This document shows positions 40,488-49,419 of a stretch of DNA of 64,000 nt, piece by piece (the stretch's first letter is position 1; each line of letters starts with the position of its first letter). A program made the position numbers and the translations under genes. The notes under the pieces are model-generated. The model was not told where the DNA came from. It was given only the letters and a program-made list of their open reading frames with translations, and ran no database searches. Location: positions 1 to 64,000 of the forward strand of contig NZ_KQ948999.1 in NCBI RefSeq assembly GCF_001514265.1, in the 5' to 3' direction. This DNA is from Streptomyces resistomycificus (lineage in GTDB: Bacteria; Actinomycetota; Actinomycetes; Streptomycetales; Streptomycetaceae).

Positions 40488-41810
40488 GTGCCCGCTCCCA
40501 AGAAGACCGTCAGGCGATCCCTGCTGGTCACTTCCGTCGCCCTGTCGTCCGTCGTGTCGTCGCTCGCGCTGACCGCTCCTGTCGCCGTGGCGGCCCCGAG
40601 TCCCTCACCGAGTCCGTCCGCGAGTCCGTCGGTCACTCCCCCGGCGAACATGTCGACCGTCGGCGGCGCACGCCTGGGCCAGGCCGGGCCGCAGGTCAAC
40701 CTGGCGAGCGGGGTTCCGGTGCTGCCCAAGGGGCTGACCGCGCGTTCGTGGATCGTCGCCGACGCCGAGTCCGGTGACGTCCTGGCGGCCAACAACGCGC
40801 ACTGGCGGCTGCCCCCGGCGAGCACCCTGAAGATGCTGTTCGCGGACACGCTCCTGCCGAAGTTCGCGAAGACCGCGAAGCACAAGGTCGTCCCGACCGA
40901 CCTGGCCGGCATCGGTTCCGGCTCCAGCATGGTCGGCATAAAGGAGGGCGAGACGTACTCGGTCCACGACCTGTGGCTCGGCGTCTTCCTGCGCTCCGGC
41001 AACGACGCCGTGCACGTCCTGTCCGCGATGAACGACGGCGTCGACAACACCGTCGCGGAGATGAACGCGCACGCCGAGGAGCTCCAGGCCCTCGACACGC
41101 ACGCGGTCAGCCCGGACGGCTACGACGAACCCCGCCAGGTGTCCTCGGCCTACGACCTGACCCTGATCGCCCGTTCCGGGCTGCAGAAGAAGGACTTCCG
41201 CGAGTACAGCTCCACGGTGTCCGCGAAGTTCCCGGGCGCGACGGTCCGCAAGAAGGGCAAGACGCGCCGCGACACCTTCGAGATCCAGAACACCAACCGG
41301 CTGCTGACCGGCGACTCCGACGTCTCCGTCTACCCGGGCATCGCGGGCGTCAAGAACGGCAACACCACCAACGCCGGCGCCACCTTCACCGGTGTCGCCG
41401 AGCGGGGCGGCAAGGTGCTGCTGGTCACCGTCATGAACCCGGAGAAGGACGAGCACAACGAGGTCTACAAGGAGACCGCCAAGCTCTTCGACTGGGGCTT
41501 CAAGGCGGCCGGCAAGGTGGAGCCGGTGGGCGAGCTGGTGCCGCCCAGGAGTGCCGCGCAGGCGAGCGCCCAGCCGGGGGCCAACGCCTCCGGCGAGGCC
41601 GGAGGCGCGGACAGCGGCGACGGCGGCACGGGCGGGGCGGGAGCCTCGTCGAAGCCGGTGGCCTCCGCCACGGCCGGGGGTGGCTCCGGCGGCATGGGCA
41701 TCGCCCTCTCGATCACCGGCGGGCTGCTGGTGCTGCTCGCGGGCGCCGCGTTCCTGGTCAACCGCCGCTGGCCGCTGCCGGATCTGGTACGTCGCCGGCC
41801 TCGCCCGTAG
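40488..41810 (+). CDS. D-alanyl-D-alanine carboxypeptidase (peptidase S11), membrane-anchored
   Basis: 440 residues. N-terminal signal peptide (SLLVTSVALSSVVSSLALTAPVAVAA), a PSPS linker, the S11 penicillin-binding domain (about 80-345) and a C-terminal Gly/Ser linker with a membrane helix (about 405-428). Motifs: SxxK as PPASTLKML, SxN as RSGNDAV, and the third motif as VKNGNT where most enzymes have KTG. It trims the terminal D-Ala of peptidoglycan stem peptides. GTG 40488 gives the signal peptide directly. The 3' end overlaps the convergent YihY gene by 53 bases. Confidence 0.92.
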   Translation: MPAPKKTVRRSLLVTSVALSSVVSSLALTAPVAVAAPSPSPSPSASPSVTPPANMSTVGGARLGQAGPQVNLASGVPVLPKGLTARSWIVADAESGDVLAANNAHWRLPPASTLKMLFADTLLPKFAKTAKHKVVPTDLAGIGSGSSMVGIKEGETYSVHDLWLGVFLRSGNDAVHVLSAMNDGVDNTVAEMNAHAEELQALDTHAVSPDGYDEPRQVSSAYDLTLIARSGLQKKDFREYSSTVSAKFPGATVRKKGKTRRDTFEIQNTNRLLTGDSDVSVYPGIAGVKNGNTTNAGATFTGVAERGGKVLLVTVMNPEKDEHNEVYKETAKLFDWGFKAAGKVEPVGELVPPRSAAQASAQPGANASGEAGGADSGDGGTGGAGASSKPVASATAGGGSGGMGIALSITGGLLVLLAGAAFLVNRRWPLPDLVRRRPRP

Positions 41811-42678
41811 GTTCGCCCCGCTCCTCGTCCTCCTTGCTCTGCGTCGCCGTCCAGGCGGCGCAGAACAGCACCAGCTTCGCCGTGAAGTTGATCCACAGGA
41901 GCAGGGCCACGGGGACGCCGAACGCGCCGTACATGCTCTTCGCGGCCACACCCTGCATGTAGCCGCTCAGCAGCAGCTTCAGCAGCTCGAAGCCGACCGC
42001 GCCGGTCAGCGCGGCGACGACCAGGCGGCGGCGCCTCGGCTCGACACCCGGCAGCAGGGTCAGGACGTAGAGCAGGAGCAGGAAGTCGGCGAGTACGGCG
42101 ACGCCGAACGCGGCGATCCGCAGCAGGACGCTGCCCCAGCCCGCCTTGTCGATGCCGAGCTGCTCGGTGATCCAGCCGACCATCGCGGAGGCGACGGTGG
42201 AGGTGGCGAGGGTGACGAGCACGGCCCCGCCGAGCCCGAGGAGGATGCCCAGGTCCTTCGCCTTGCGCAGGACCGCGTTCTCCTCCTCGTCGGGCAGCTC
42301 CCACACGGCCCTGAGGCACTCGCGCGTCGAGCCGGCCCAGCCGATACCGGTGAACAGCAGGGCGGCGCCCGCGATGAGGCCGACGGTGCCGGCGTTCTGC
42401 ACCAGGCCGTCGATGTTGAGCTGGTCGGAGATGCCGGGCACCTGCTCGGCGATCTTGTCCTCCAGCGTGGCCTGCCGCTCCTTGCTGAGCGTCGCCGCGG
42501 CGATCGCGGCGGCCACGGTGAGCAGCGGGAAGAGCGCCACGAAGCTGGTGAACGTCATGGCGGCGGCCAGCCGTGTCCACTTCACCCGGTCCAACCGCTC
42601 GAACGACCGCCACGCGTGCGTGGCGGTCACGCGGACGACCAGCGGCCCGACGCCGGGGAGTTTTTTCAGCCAGTCCAT
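41758..42678 (-). CDS. YihY/BrkB-family integral membrane protein
   Basis: 306 residues with about six membrane segments. Family marks are RLAAAMTFTSFVALFPLLTVAAAI near the N terminus, GWAGSTRECLRAVWELP in the middle and YGAFGVPVALLLWINFTAKLVLFCAAW at the end. The molecular role of the family is unsettled. ATG 42678 was chosen at MDWLKKLPGVGPL. The tail is Glu/Ala/Pro-rich and lies in the overlap with the carboxypeptidase gene. Confidence 0.9.
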   Translation of the reverse strand: MDWLKKLPGVGPLVVRVTATHAWRSFERLDRVKWTRLAAAMTFTSFVALFPLLTVAAAIAAATLSKERQATLEDKIAEQVPGISDQLNIDGLVQNAGTVGLIAGAALLFTGIGWAGSTRECLRAVWELPDEEENAVLRKAKDLGILLGLGGAVLVTLATSTVASAMVGWITEQLGIDKAGWGSVLLRIAAFGVAVLADFLLLLYVLTLLPGVEPRRRRLVVAALTGAVGFELLKLLLSGYMQGVAAKSMYGAFGVPVALLLWINFTAKLVLFCAAWTATQSKEDEERGEPTGEAGDVPDPAAASGG

Positions 42679-43139
42679 GATCCGACTCTGCCCTCGTTGC
42701 GGAAGACCAATGCCCTGGTGCCCCAGAACCGCAGCACGGTGGCGAGGACCATGCCGATTCCCGACCCGGAGACGGTGTCGGCGCGCTGGGAGGTGAGGCC
42801 GAGGCCGTAGTGGCTGACGGCGAGGCACAGCAGTTGGACGAGGGCGCCGGCGACGTTCACGGCGAAGAAGACGGCGTACGGGCGCGGTCCCCTGGGTCTG
42901 GCGTCCCGGTACGTACCGAGGGCGTTGCCCGCGTACGCCACCGAGCAGCCCGCGACGAAGGACAGTGCCTTGGCGGCGAGCGGGTCGAGCCCGGCCGGGC
43001 CGCGCAGGTGGGTGAAGAGGGCGAGGTCGACGGCGTAGGCGAGCAGGCCGGCGGCGGCGAAGCCGAGCAGTTCCCGGCGGCCGGCCCTCGTGCGCGCGGG
43101 CGGGGGTGCGCCGCGGGCCGCCCACGCGCGCGTACTCAC
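42666..43139 (-). CDS. GtrA-family membrane protein
   Basis: 157 residues with four membrane helices: ELLGFAAAGLLAYAVDLALF, ALSFVAGCSVAYAGNALGTYR, VFFAVNVAGALVQLLCLAV and IGMVLATVLRFWGTRALVF. GtrA proteins flip or transfer polyprenyl-linked sugars; the mycobacterial homologue Rv3789 sits with the arabinan-precursor genes. GTG 43139 overlaps the UbiA stop by four bases, which puts it firmly in that pathway operon. Its 3' end overlaps the YihY start by 13 bases. Confidence 0.88.
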   Translation of the reverse strand: MSTRAWAARGAPPPARTRAGRRELLGFAAAGLLAYAVDLALFTHLRGPAGLDPLAAKALSFVAGCSVAYAGNALGTYRDARPRGPRPYAVFFAVNVAGALVQLLCLAVSHYGLGLTSQRADTVSGSGIGMVLATVLRFWGTRALVFRNEGRVGSWTG

Positions 43140-44128
43140 CAATTGGCCACCGCCAGGGCGTACATCGCGGCCCAGGCCAGGGCGATCAGGGCGAGGGCCC
43201 GGTCGCGCAGGACGACGTCCTCGGGTTCGCCGGCGGTGCCGCGGTCGGCGAAGACGGCGTATCTGAGGATGGCGAGGATGAAGGCGACCATGGACAGCTG
43301 GCGCCACGGCAGGACGCCGGTGTGCGGGACGCCGCCCTCCTCCAGGGCCCACAGGCAGTAGCCGAGGACGGCGACGCCGGCCGCGAGCTGCCACACGAAG
43401 CGCAGGTAGCCGGTGGTGTACTCGGTGAGCAACGCGCGCGTGGCGCCCGCGTTCCCGGCCAACTGGACGGCCTCGGAGTAGCGCTTGGCCGACACCATGA
43501 ACAGCGCTCCGAACCCGGTCGTGATCAGGAACCAGCGCGAGAGCGGAATGCCGAGCGCCAGGCCGCCGATCACGGCCCGCATCAGGAACCCGGTCGTCAC
43601 GACGACGAGGTCGATGACCAGGACGTGCTTGAGGCTGACGCAGTAGGCAAGTTGCATGCCCAGATACGCCGTCAGGAGCGCCGCGACGGCCGGTGAGACC
43701 AGCCAGGCCGCGAGAGCCGGCGCGAGGACGCCCAGGGCGGCTCCCACCGCGTACGCGACGGGTACGGGGACCTGGCCGGCGGCGACCGGGCGGTGGCGCT
43801 TGGTGGGGTGGGCGCGGTCGGCCTCCGCGTCACGGGCGTCGTTGATCAGATAGACGGCGGCGGCGCAGGCGGTGAAGAGCGCGAAGACGAGCGTGAGTCG
43901 GGTGAGGGCGTGCCGGGAGAACAGCTCGCCGGCGGCGGCCGGGGCGGCGACGACCAGGACGTTCTTGACCCACTGCCTGGGGCGCGCGGTCCTGAGGAGA
44001 CCGCCCAGGAGGCCGCCCCGGAGAGGGCCGCTTCGGGAGGCCGCGGACCGCCGTAGGGGCGAGCGTTGTTCCAGCAGCGTCGCCTCGCCGGGGCGCGCAC
44101 CGCCTGTCATCGGCGCGGTCTCAGTCAT
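43136..44128 (-). CDS. UbiA-family decaprenyl-phosphate phosphoribosyltransferase
   Basis: 330 residues, eight to nine membrane helices. The prenyltransferase aspartate motif is NDARDAEADRAHPTKRHRP, and a second conserved block is SLKHVLVIDLVVVTTGF. By family (Rv3806c type) it moves phosphoribose from PRPP to polyprenyl phosphate, the first step toward decaprenylphosphoryl arabinose. It overlaps the PAP2 phosphatase by eight bases upstream and the GtrA gene by four downstream, so the three are one operon. Confidence 0.88.
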   Translation of the reverse strand: MTETAPMTGGARPGEATLLEQRSPLRRSAASRSGPLRGGLLGGLLRTARPRQWVKNVLVVAAPAAAGELFSRHALTRLTLVFALFTACAAAVYLINDARDAEADRAHPTKRHRPVAAGQVPVPVAYAVGAALGVLAPALAAWLVSPAVAALLTAYLGMQLAYCVSLKHVLVIDLVVVTTGFLMRAVIGGLALGIPLSRWFLITTGFGALFMVSAKRYSEAVQLAGNAGATRALLTEYTTGYLRFVWQLAAGVAVLGYCLWALEEGGVPHTGVLPWRQLSMVAFILAILRYAVFADRGTAGEPEDVVLRDRALALIALAWAAMYALAVANW

Positions 44129-44630
44129 GCGCGCTCCCTCGCATCCAACGTGCCCCGATCCGCGCTGTCAGCGCCCCCAGGGCGGCGCCCGCCGCCACGT
44201 CCGAGGGGTAGTGCACGCCGACGACGAGGCGTGACACGCACATCGCGGCGGCCAGCGGCGGGACGGCGTTCACGCCCAGCGCGCCGAAGGCGACCGCGGC
44301 GGCCGCGGCCGAGGTGGCGTGCGAGCTCGGGAATGAGTGCCGGCCGGCGGTGCGCACCAGGGGCTCGACGTGCGCCGGGCGAGGCCGACGCACCACCCTC
44401 TTCACTCCCATGCTGACGAGGTGGGCGCCCGCGGTGAGCGCCGTCCCGCGCAACCAGACACCGCGCCGCGGGCCGTCCAGGGCCGCGCCCGCGAGACCCG
44501 CGGCGAGCCACAGCGCGCCGTGCTCGCCCACCCGGGACAGGACGCGCGCGGTGTTCGCGACGCGTGGGTCGCTGCCGTACGCCCTCAGCGCCGAAAGGAT
44601 CCGGTGGTCCATGTCGTCGAGATCGTCCAT
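44121..44630 (-). CDS. PAP2-family phosphatase (decaprenylphosphoryl-phosphoribose phosphatase candidate)
   Basis: 169 residues with the three PAP2 motifs: KRVVRRPRP, PSSHATS and SRLVVGVHYPSD. It should remove the 5-phosphate from polyprenylphosphoryl-phosphoribose (Rv3807c role), giving the substrate of DprE1. First gene of the leftward operon, divergent from dprE1 with about 130 bp between the starts. Confidence 0.86.
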   Translation of the reverse strand: MDDLDDMDHRILSALRAYGSDPRVANTARVLSRVGEHGALWLAAGLAGAALDGPRRGVWLRGTALTAGAHLVSMGVKRVVRRPRPAHVEPLVRTAGRHSFPSSHATSAAAAAVAFGALGVNAVPPLAAAMCVSRLVVGVHYPSDVAAGAALGALTARIGARWMRGSAHD

Positions 44631-44763
44631 GTGGACTCACTGTTCACGTCAAGGCCGTCAGAACTCCGGCAATATAGAGCGACATCCCATTAATCACCCA
44701 TTTCGGGGAGGGGGTGAATGTTTCAAAACCAATCGCCCACAGAGGGGCGATACGGTCGCCGAC

Positions 44764-46119
44764 ATGTCTGCCGACACCGTCTCCGTCACCGGCTGGGGCC
44801 GCACCGCTCCCACCGCCGCGCGTCTGGTCCGCCCCCGGACGTACGAGGAGGCCGCGGCCGCCGTCCGGGACTGCGGGGCCCGCGGAGGCATCCCCAGGGG
44901 CCTGGGGCGGGCCTACGGGGACGCGGCGCAGAACGCCGGCGGCGCGGTGTTCGACATGACGGGTCTGGACCGTGTCCACGCCATCGACGCCGACGAGGGG
45001 ATCGTGCTGTGCGACGCGGGTGTCTCCCTGCACCGGCTGATGCACGTGCTGCTGCCGCTCGGCTGGTTCGTGCCGGTGACGCCCGGCACGCGCTACGTCA
45101 CGGTCGGCGGCGCGATCGGCGCGGACATCCACGGCAAGAACCACCATGTGTCGGGGTCCTTCTCCCGGCATGTCCTCTCGCTCGAACTCCTCACCGCCGA
45201 CGGCGAGATCCGCACGGTCGGCCGCGGCACGCCCCTGTTCGACGCGACAGCCGGCGGCATGGGCCTGACCGGAGTGATCCTCACCGCGACGGTCCAGCTC
45301 CAGCCGGTCGCCACCTCGTTGATGTCCGTCGACACCGAACGCGCGCGGGACCTCGACGACCTGATGGCCCGTCTGACGGCCACCGACCACCACTACCGTT
45401 ACTCGGTCGCGTGGATCGACCTGCTGGCGCGTGGCACGGCGACCGGCCGCGCGGTGCTGACCCGGGGCGACCACGCTCCCCTGGAGGCCCTGCCGGAACG
45501 CACACGCGCGCGGAGGGACCCGCTGGCCTTCCGCACCTCCCGCCTGCCCGCCGCGCCGGCCTTCCTCCCGGAGGGCCTGCTCACCCGCACGAGCGTCGGG
45601 CTCTTCAACGAGCTCTGGTACCGCAGGGCCCCACGCGCGCGTACCGGCGAACTCCAGAGGATGTCCGCCTTCTTCCACCCCCTGGACGGGGTGCCCCAGT
45701 GGAACCGGATCTACGGCCGCGGCGGCTTCGTGCAGTACCAGTTCGTCGTCGGCCACGGCCAGGAGGACGCCCTGCGCCGGATCGTCCACCGCATCTCCGA
45801 GCGCCGCTGTCCCTCCTTCCTCGCCGTCCTCAAGCGCTTCGGGGACGCCGACCCGGGATGGCTCTCCTTCCCGGTGCCCGGCTGGACGCTCGCCCTGGAC
45901 GTCCCGGCGGGGATGGCCGGCCTCGGCGCCTTCCTCGACGAGCTGGACGAGGAGGTGGCCGCCGCCGGCGGGCGCGTCTACCTCGCCAAGGACTCCCGCC
46001 TGCGCCCCGAACTGCTGACCGCGATGTACCCCCGCCTGGACGACTTCCGCGCGCTGCGCGCGGAGCTGGACCCGCGCGGGGTGTTCGTGTCGGACCTGGC
46101 CCGCCGCCTCAACCTCTAG
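44764..46119 (+). CDS. dprE1: DprE1-type FAD-linked decaprenylphosphoryl-ribose oxidase
   Basis: 451 residues. The N-terminal PCMH FAD-binding domain (RPRTYEEAAAAVRDC, GLGRAYGDAAQNAGG, VTPGTRYVTVGGAIGADIHGKNHH) is followed by an ALO-type C-terminal domain with YLAKDSRLRPELLTAMYPR, which matches mycobacterial DprE1 closely. It oxidises DPR to the keto intermediate that DprE2 reduces to DPA. The residue aligned with Mycobacterium tuberculosis Cys387, the covalent target of benzothiazinones, is Ala377 here (PGWTLALD against PGWNICVD, as I recall the mycobacterial sequence). ATG 44764; followed 45 bases later by dprE2. Confidence 0.9.
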   Translation: MSADTVSVTGWGRTAPTAARLVRPRTYEEAAAAVRDCGARGGIPRGLGRAYGDAAQNAGGAVFDMTGLDRVHAIDADEGIVLCDAGVSLHRLMHVLLPLGWFVPVTPGTRYVTVGGAIGADIHGKNHHVSGSFSRHVLSLELLTADGEIRTVGRGTPLFDATAGGMGLTGVILTATVQLQPVATSLMSVDTERARDLDDLMARLTATDHHYRYSVAWIDLLARGTATGRAVLTRGDHAPLEALPERTRARRDPLAFRTSRLPAAPAFLPEGLLTRTSVGLFNELWYRRAPRARTGELQRMSAFFHPLDGVPQWNRIYGRGGFVQYQFVVGHGQEDALRRIVHRISERRCPSFLAVLKRFGDADPGWLSFPVPGWTLALDVPAGMAGLGAFLDELDEEVAAAGGRVYLAKDSRLRPELLTAMYPRLDDFRALRAELDPRGVFVSDLARRLNL

Positions 46120-46164
46120 CCCCTCAGGGCCGCCGGGCCCGGAGGGCATTCGTTAGGAGCTGTC

Positions 46165-46920
46165 GTGAAGGACGCCTTCGGTATCCCCCAGTCCCTGCTC
46201 GTCCTCGGCGGTACGTCGGAGATCGCGCTCGCCACCGCACGCCGGCTGATCGCCCGCCGCACCCGCACGGTGTGGCTGGCGGGGCGCCCCTCCCCCGCCC
46301 TGGAGCAGTCCGCGGCCGAGCTGCGCGGCCTCGGGGCCGACGTGCGCACGGTCCCCTTCGACGCGCTCGACCCCGACTCCCACGAGACGTCCCTCGGCAA
46401 GGTCTTCGCCGAGGGCGACGTCGACATGGTGCTGCTCGCCTTCGGGATCCTCGGCGACCAGGCGCACGACGAACGCGAACCGATCAACGCGGTACGGGTC
46501 GCCCAGACCAACTACACCGGCGCGGTGTCGGCGGGCCTCGTCTCCGCGCGCGCGTTGCAGACCCAGGGCCACGGCTCGCTCGTGGTGCTCTCCTCCGTGG
46601 CCGGCGAGCGCGCCCGCCGCTCCAACTTCATCTACGGCTCCAGCAAGGCCGGCCTCGACGCCTTCGCCCAGGGGCTGGGCGACGCCCTGCACGGCACCGG
46701 CGTACACGTGATGGTGGTACGCCCCGGGTTCGTCCGCTCGAAGATGACCGCGGGCCGTCCGGAGGCACCGCTGGCGACCACACCGGAAGCCGTGGCGACG
46801 GCCATCGAGCTGGGGCTGCGGCGCCGCTCGGAGACGGTGTGGGTGCCCGGCGCGCTGCGCGTGGTGATGTCGGCACTGCGGCACGTGCCGAGGAGCCTGT
46901 TCCGGCGGCTGCCGGTCTGA
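46165..46920 (+). CDS. dprE2: DprE2-type short-chain dehydrogenase
   Basis: 251 residues, SDR fold: the coenzyme-binding turn is LVLGGTSEIALATARR, then NYTGAVSAG, VVLSSVAGERARRSNFIYGSSKAG (Ser/Tyr/Lys catalytic set with YGSSK) and VRPGFVRSKMTAG. It reduces the DprE1 product to decaprenylphosphoryl arabinose with NAD(P)H. GTG 46165 follows AGGAG. Cotranscribed with dprE1. Confidence 0.9.
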   Translation: MKDAFGIPQSLLVLGGTSEIALATARRLIARRTRTVWLAGRPSPALEQSAAELRGLGADVRTVPFDALDPDSHETSLGKVFAEGDVDMVLLAFGILGDQAHDEREPINAVRVAQTNYTGAVSAGLVSARALQTQGHGSLVVLSSVAGERARRSNFIYGSSKAGLDAFAQGLGDALHGTGVHVMVVRPGFVRSKMTAGRPEAPLATTPEAVATAIELGLRRRSETVWVPGALRVVMSALRHVPRSLFRRLPV

Positions 46921-46985
46921 CGCCGCCCGGCGGCCCTGCACGGCGTCCGGACACCGTGAGGGTGCCGACGGGCCGGCGGAGGCGC

Positions 46986-47564
46986 TCAGTGCGCCGGCAG
47001 GCCTCGTTCGGACGGGGCCGACGCCTGCGGTGGGACGACCGCGCCGCCGAACACGTACTCGTGCAGCTTGCGCCACACGCCGTCGGCGCCCTGTTCGTAG
47101 AGGGCGAAGCCGGTGCAGGGCCACTCGGCCCGGTAGTCGGCGAGTTCCTCGAAGGCGCGGTCCATGGCGTCGTCGTCGATGCCGTGCGCGACGGTGACGT
47201 GCGGGTGGTACGGGAACTGCAGTTCGCGTGCCACGGGGCCGGAGGCGTCCCGGACCTGCTTCTGCAGCCAGGTGCAGGCCTCGGCGCCCTCGGCGACCTG
47301 GACGTACACCACCGGCGAGAGCGGCCGGAACGTGCCCGTGCCGGCCAGTCGCATGGGGAACGGCCGGCCGGCCGCGGCGACCTCGGTCAGGTGCGCCTCG
47401 ACGGCCTGGAGCGCGGTGTCGTCGATCTCCGTCGGCGGCAGCAGGGTGACGTGCGTGGGAATGCCGTGCGCTGCCGCGTCGCCGAAGCTCGCGCGCAGCT
47501 GTTGGAGCAGGCTGCCGTGAGGCTCCGGGACCGCGATCGACACGCCGATCGTTAGGGTCCCCAC
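46986..47564 (-). CDS. 2H phosphoesterase / 2'-5' RNA ligase-like protein
   Basis: 192 residues with the two HxT motifs of the LigT/2H family: PTHVTLLPP (about 36-44) and YHPHVTVAHG (about 119-128). These histidines would act on 2',3'-cyclic phosphates or related RNA ends. It begins MGTLTIGVSIAVPEPHG. It lies between dprE2 and trpS, in the trpS direction, about 135 bases after trpS would end its own control region. Substrate not known. Confidence 0.85.
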   Translation of the reverse strand: MGTLTIGVSIAVPEPHGSLLQQLRASFGDAAAHGIPTHVTLLPPTEIDDTALQAVEAHLTEVAAAGRPFPMRLAGTGTFRPLSPVVYVQVAEGAEACTWLQKQVRDASGPVARELQFPYHPHVTVAHGIDDDAMDRAFEELADYRAEWPCTGFALYEQGADGVWRKLHEYVFGGAVVPPQASAPSERGLPAH

Positions 47565-47702
47565 GTCGTCTCCTGTCGTCCTGTCGGTTTCGTTCCCAGC
47601 CGTCCGGCTATCGACTGTACGGCCACGGGTGTGTTGTGGGCAGGCGCAACCGTAGTGATGTGCAGCGCTCTGCCCGGTGGTGCGGCTGTGCGGTGGTGCG
47701 CC

Positions 47703-48716
47703 TCAGTGCTTGGCGGGCAGGAAGCCCACCTTGTCGTACGCCTGGGAGAGGGTCTCCGCGGCGACGGCACGTGCCTTCTCCGCGCCCTTGGCGAGGATCG
47801 AGTCCAGCGTCTCCGGGTCGTCCAGGTACTGCTGGGTGCGCTCACGGAACGGCGTCACGAACCCGATCATGATCTCGGCGAGGTCCGTCTTGAGGGCGCC
47901 GTACCCCTTGCCCTCGTACTTCTGCTCCAGGTCCGCGACGGCCTCGCCCGTGAGGGTCGAGTGGATGGTGAGCAGGTTGCTGACGCCCGGCTTGTTCTGC
48001 GCGTCGAAGCGGATCACGGTGTCGGTGTCGGTGACCGCGCTCTTGACCTTCTTGGCGGTGGCCTTCGGGTCGTCGAGGAGGTTGATGAGGCCCTTCGGCA
48101 TGGACGCCGACTTGCTCATCTTGATCGACGGGTCCTGGAGGTCGTAGATCTTCGCCGTCTCCTTGAGGATGTACGGCTTCGGGATGGTGAAGGTCTGTCC
48201 GAACCGGCCGTTGAAGCGCTCCGCGAGGTCACGGGTGAGCTCGATGTGCTGACGCTGGTCCTCGCCGACCGGGACCTCGTTGGCCTGGTAGAGCAGGATG
48301 TCCGCGACCTGGAGGATCGGGTACGTGAACAGGCCGACGGACGCCCGGTCCGCGCCCTGCTTGGCGGACTTGTCCTTGAACTGGGTCATGCGGGACGCCT
48401 CGCCGAAACCGGTGAGGCAGTTCATGATCCAGGCGAGCTGGGCGTGCTCGGGGACGTGGCTCTGGACGAAGAGCGTGCAGCGCTCCGGGTCGAGACCGGC
48501 CGCCAGGAGCTGGGCGGCGGCCAGGCGGGTGTTCGCGCGCAGGTCCGCGGGGTCCTGCGGGATCGTGATCGCGTGCAGGTCGACGACCATGTAGAACGCG
48601 TCGTGGGACTCCTGCAGGGCCACCCACTGGCGGACGGCGCCGAGGTAGTTGCCGAGGTGGAACGAGCCTGCGGTGGGCTGGATTCCGGAGAGCACGCGGG
48701 GTCGGTCAGAGGCCAT
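47703..48716 (-). CDS. trpS: Tryptophanyl-tRNA synthetase
   Basis: 337 residues, class I fold: the HIGH-type motif is SFHLGNYLG and the second signature is KMSKS (about 197). The block FVQSHVPEHAQLAWIMNCLTG and MTQFKDK are typical of bacterial TrpRS. It charges tRNA-Trp. ATG 48716 at MASDRPRVLSGIQPT; an in-frame ATG three codons earlier (MVGMAS) is an alternative. Full length, no anomaly. Confidence 0.95.
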   Translation of the reverse strand: MASDRPRVLSGIQPTAGSFHLGNYLGAVRQWVALQESHDAFYMVVDLHAITIPQDPADLRANTRLAAAQLLAAGLDPERCTLFVQSHVPEHAQLAWIMNCLTGFGEASRMTQFKDKSAKQGADRASVGLFTYPILQVADILLYQANEVPVGEDQRQHIELTRDLAERFNGRFGQTFTIPKPYILKETAKIYDLQDPSIKMSKSASMPKGLINLLDDPKATAKKVKSAVTDTDTVIRFDAQNKPGVSNLLTIHSTLTGEAVADLEQKYEGKGYGALKTDLAEIMIGFVTPFRERTQQYLDDPETLDSILAKGAEKARAVAAETLSQAYDKVGFLPAKH

Positions 48717-48781
48717 GCCCACCATTCTCTCAGGTCTCCGGGGGCGATCCGGAACTGGTCGGAAACAGATGTGACACAGGT

Positions 48782-48811
48782 GGGAACCGATCCGCCCCGG
48801 GCGGTGTACCA
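48782..48811 (+). promoter_or_regulatory. ECF-type promoter candidate of the sigma gene at 48817
   Basis: GGGAACC (48782-48788) is followed, 20 bases start to start, by CGGTGTACCA (48802-48811). The same two words with the same spacing lie ahead of the gene at 50485. GGAACC is a usual ECF -35 word, so this is probably an autoregulated promoter. The transcript would be almost leaderless, since the GTG start is at 48817. Confidence 0.65.
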
Positions 48812-48816
48812 AGAAT

Positions 48817-49419
48817 GTGAGGACGCGGGAGGGGGGCCGCATCGTCGATGAGGCCGCGGTGATCGCACGCGTACGCGCCGGAGAGCCGGAGGCGTATGCG
48901 GAGCTGGTGCGGGCGCATACGGGCCTCGCGCTCAGGGCGGCCGCCGCGCTCGGGGCGGGGGCGGACGCGGAGGACGTGGTGCAGCAGGCCTTCGTCAAGG
49001 CGTACTGCGCGCTGGGCCGGTTCAAGGACGGCGCGTCGTTCAAGCCGTGGCTGCTGTCGATCGTGGCCAATGAGACGAGGAACACAGTGCGGACGGCGGC
49101 CCGTCAGCGGACGCTCGCCGGCCGTGAGGCGGCGCTCGCGGAGGCTGAGCCGCTGATACCGGAGTCCGCGGACCCGGCCGTGGCCACACTGGAGGCAGAG
49201 CGCCGCGCAGCCCTCCTGACCGCCCTGGAGGAGCTGAGCGAGGAGCACCGCCTGGTCGTCACCTACCGCTACCTGCTGGAGATGGACGAGCCCGAGACCG
49301 CCCAGGCACTGGGCTGGCCGCGGGGCACGGTCAAGTCCCGGCTGAACCGCGCGCTGCGCAAGATGAGCCGTCTGCTGCCGGATTTCCAGCCCCGGGAAGG
49401 GGGTGATGAGCGTGAGTGA
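48817..49419 (+). CDS. ECF-type RNA polymerase sigma factor (third)
   Basis: 200 residues: region 2 (AYAELVRAHTGLALRAAAAL, DAEDVVQQAFVKAYCALGRF, FKPWLLSIVANETRN) and region 4 (LLEMDEPETAQALGWPRGTVKSRLNRALRKM). The GTG at 48817 is the only standard in-frame start before region 2; the strong GGGAGGGGGG site lies just inside it, ahead of ATC codons, so the true start is not certain. The stop overlaps the next gene by 14 bases. Not closely like the two tandem sigmas at the left. Confidence 0.88.
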   Translation: MRTREGGRIVDEAAVIARVRAGEPEAYAELVRAHTGLALRAAAALGAGADAEDVVQQAFVKAYCALGRFKDGASFKPWLLSIVANETRNTVRTAARQRTLAGREAALAEAEPLIPESADPAVATLEAERRAALLTALEELSEEHRLVVTYRYLLEMDEPETAQALGWPRGTVKSRLNRALRKMSRLLPDFQPREGGDERE

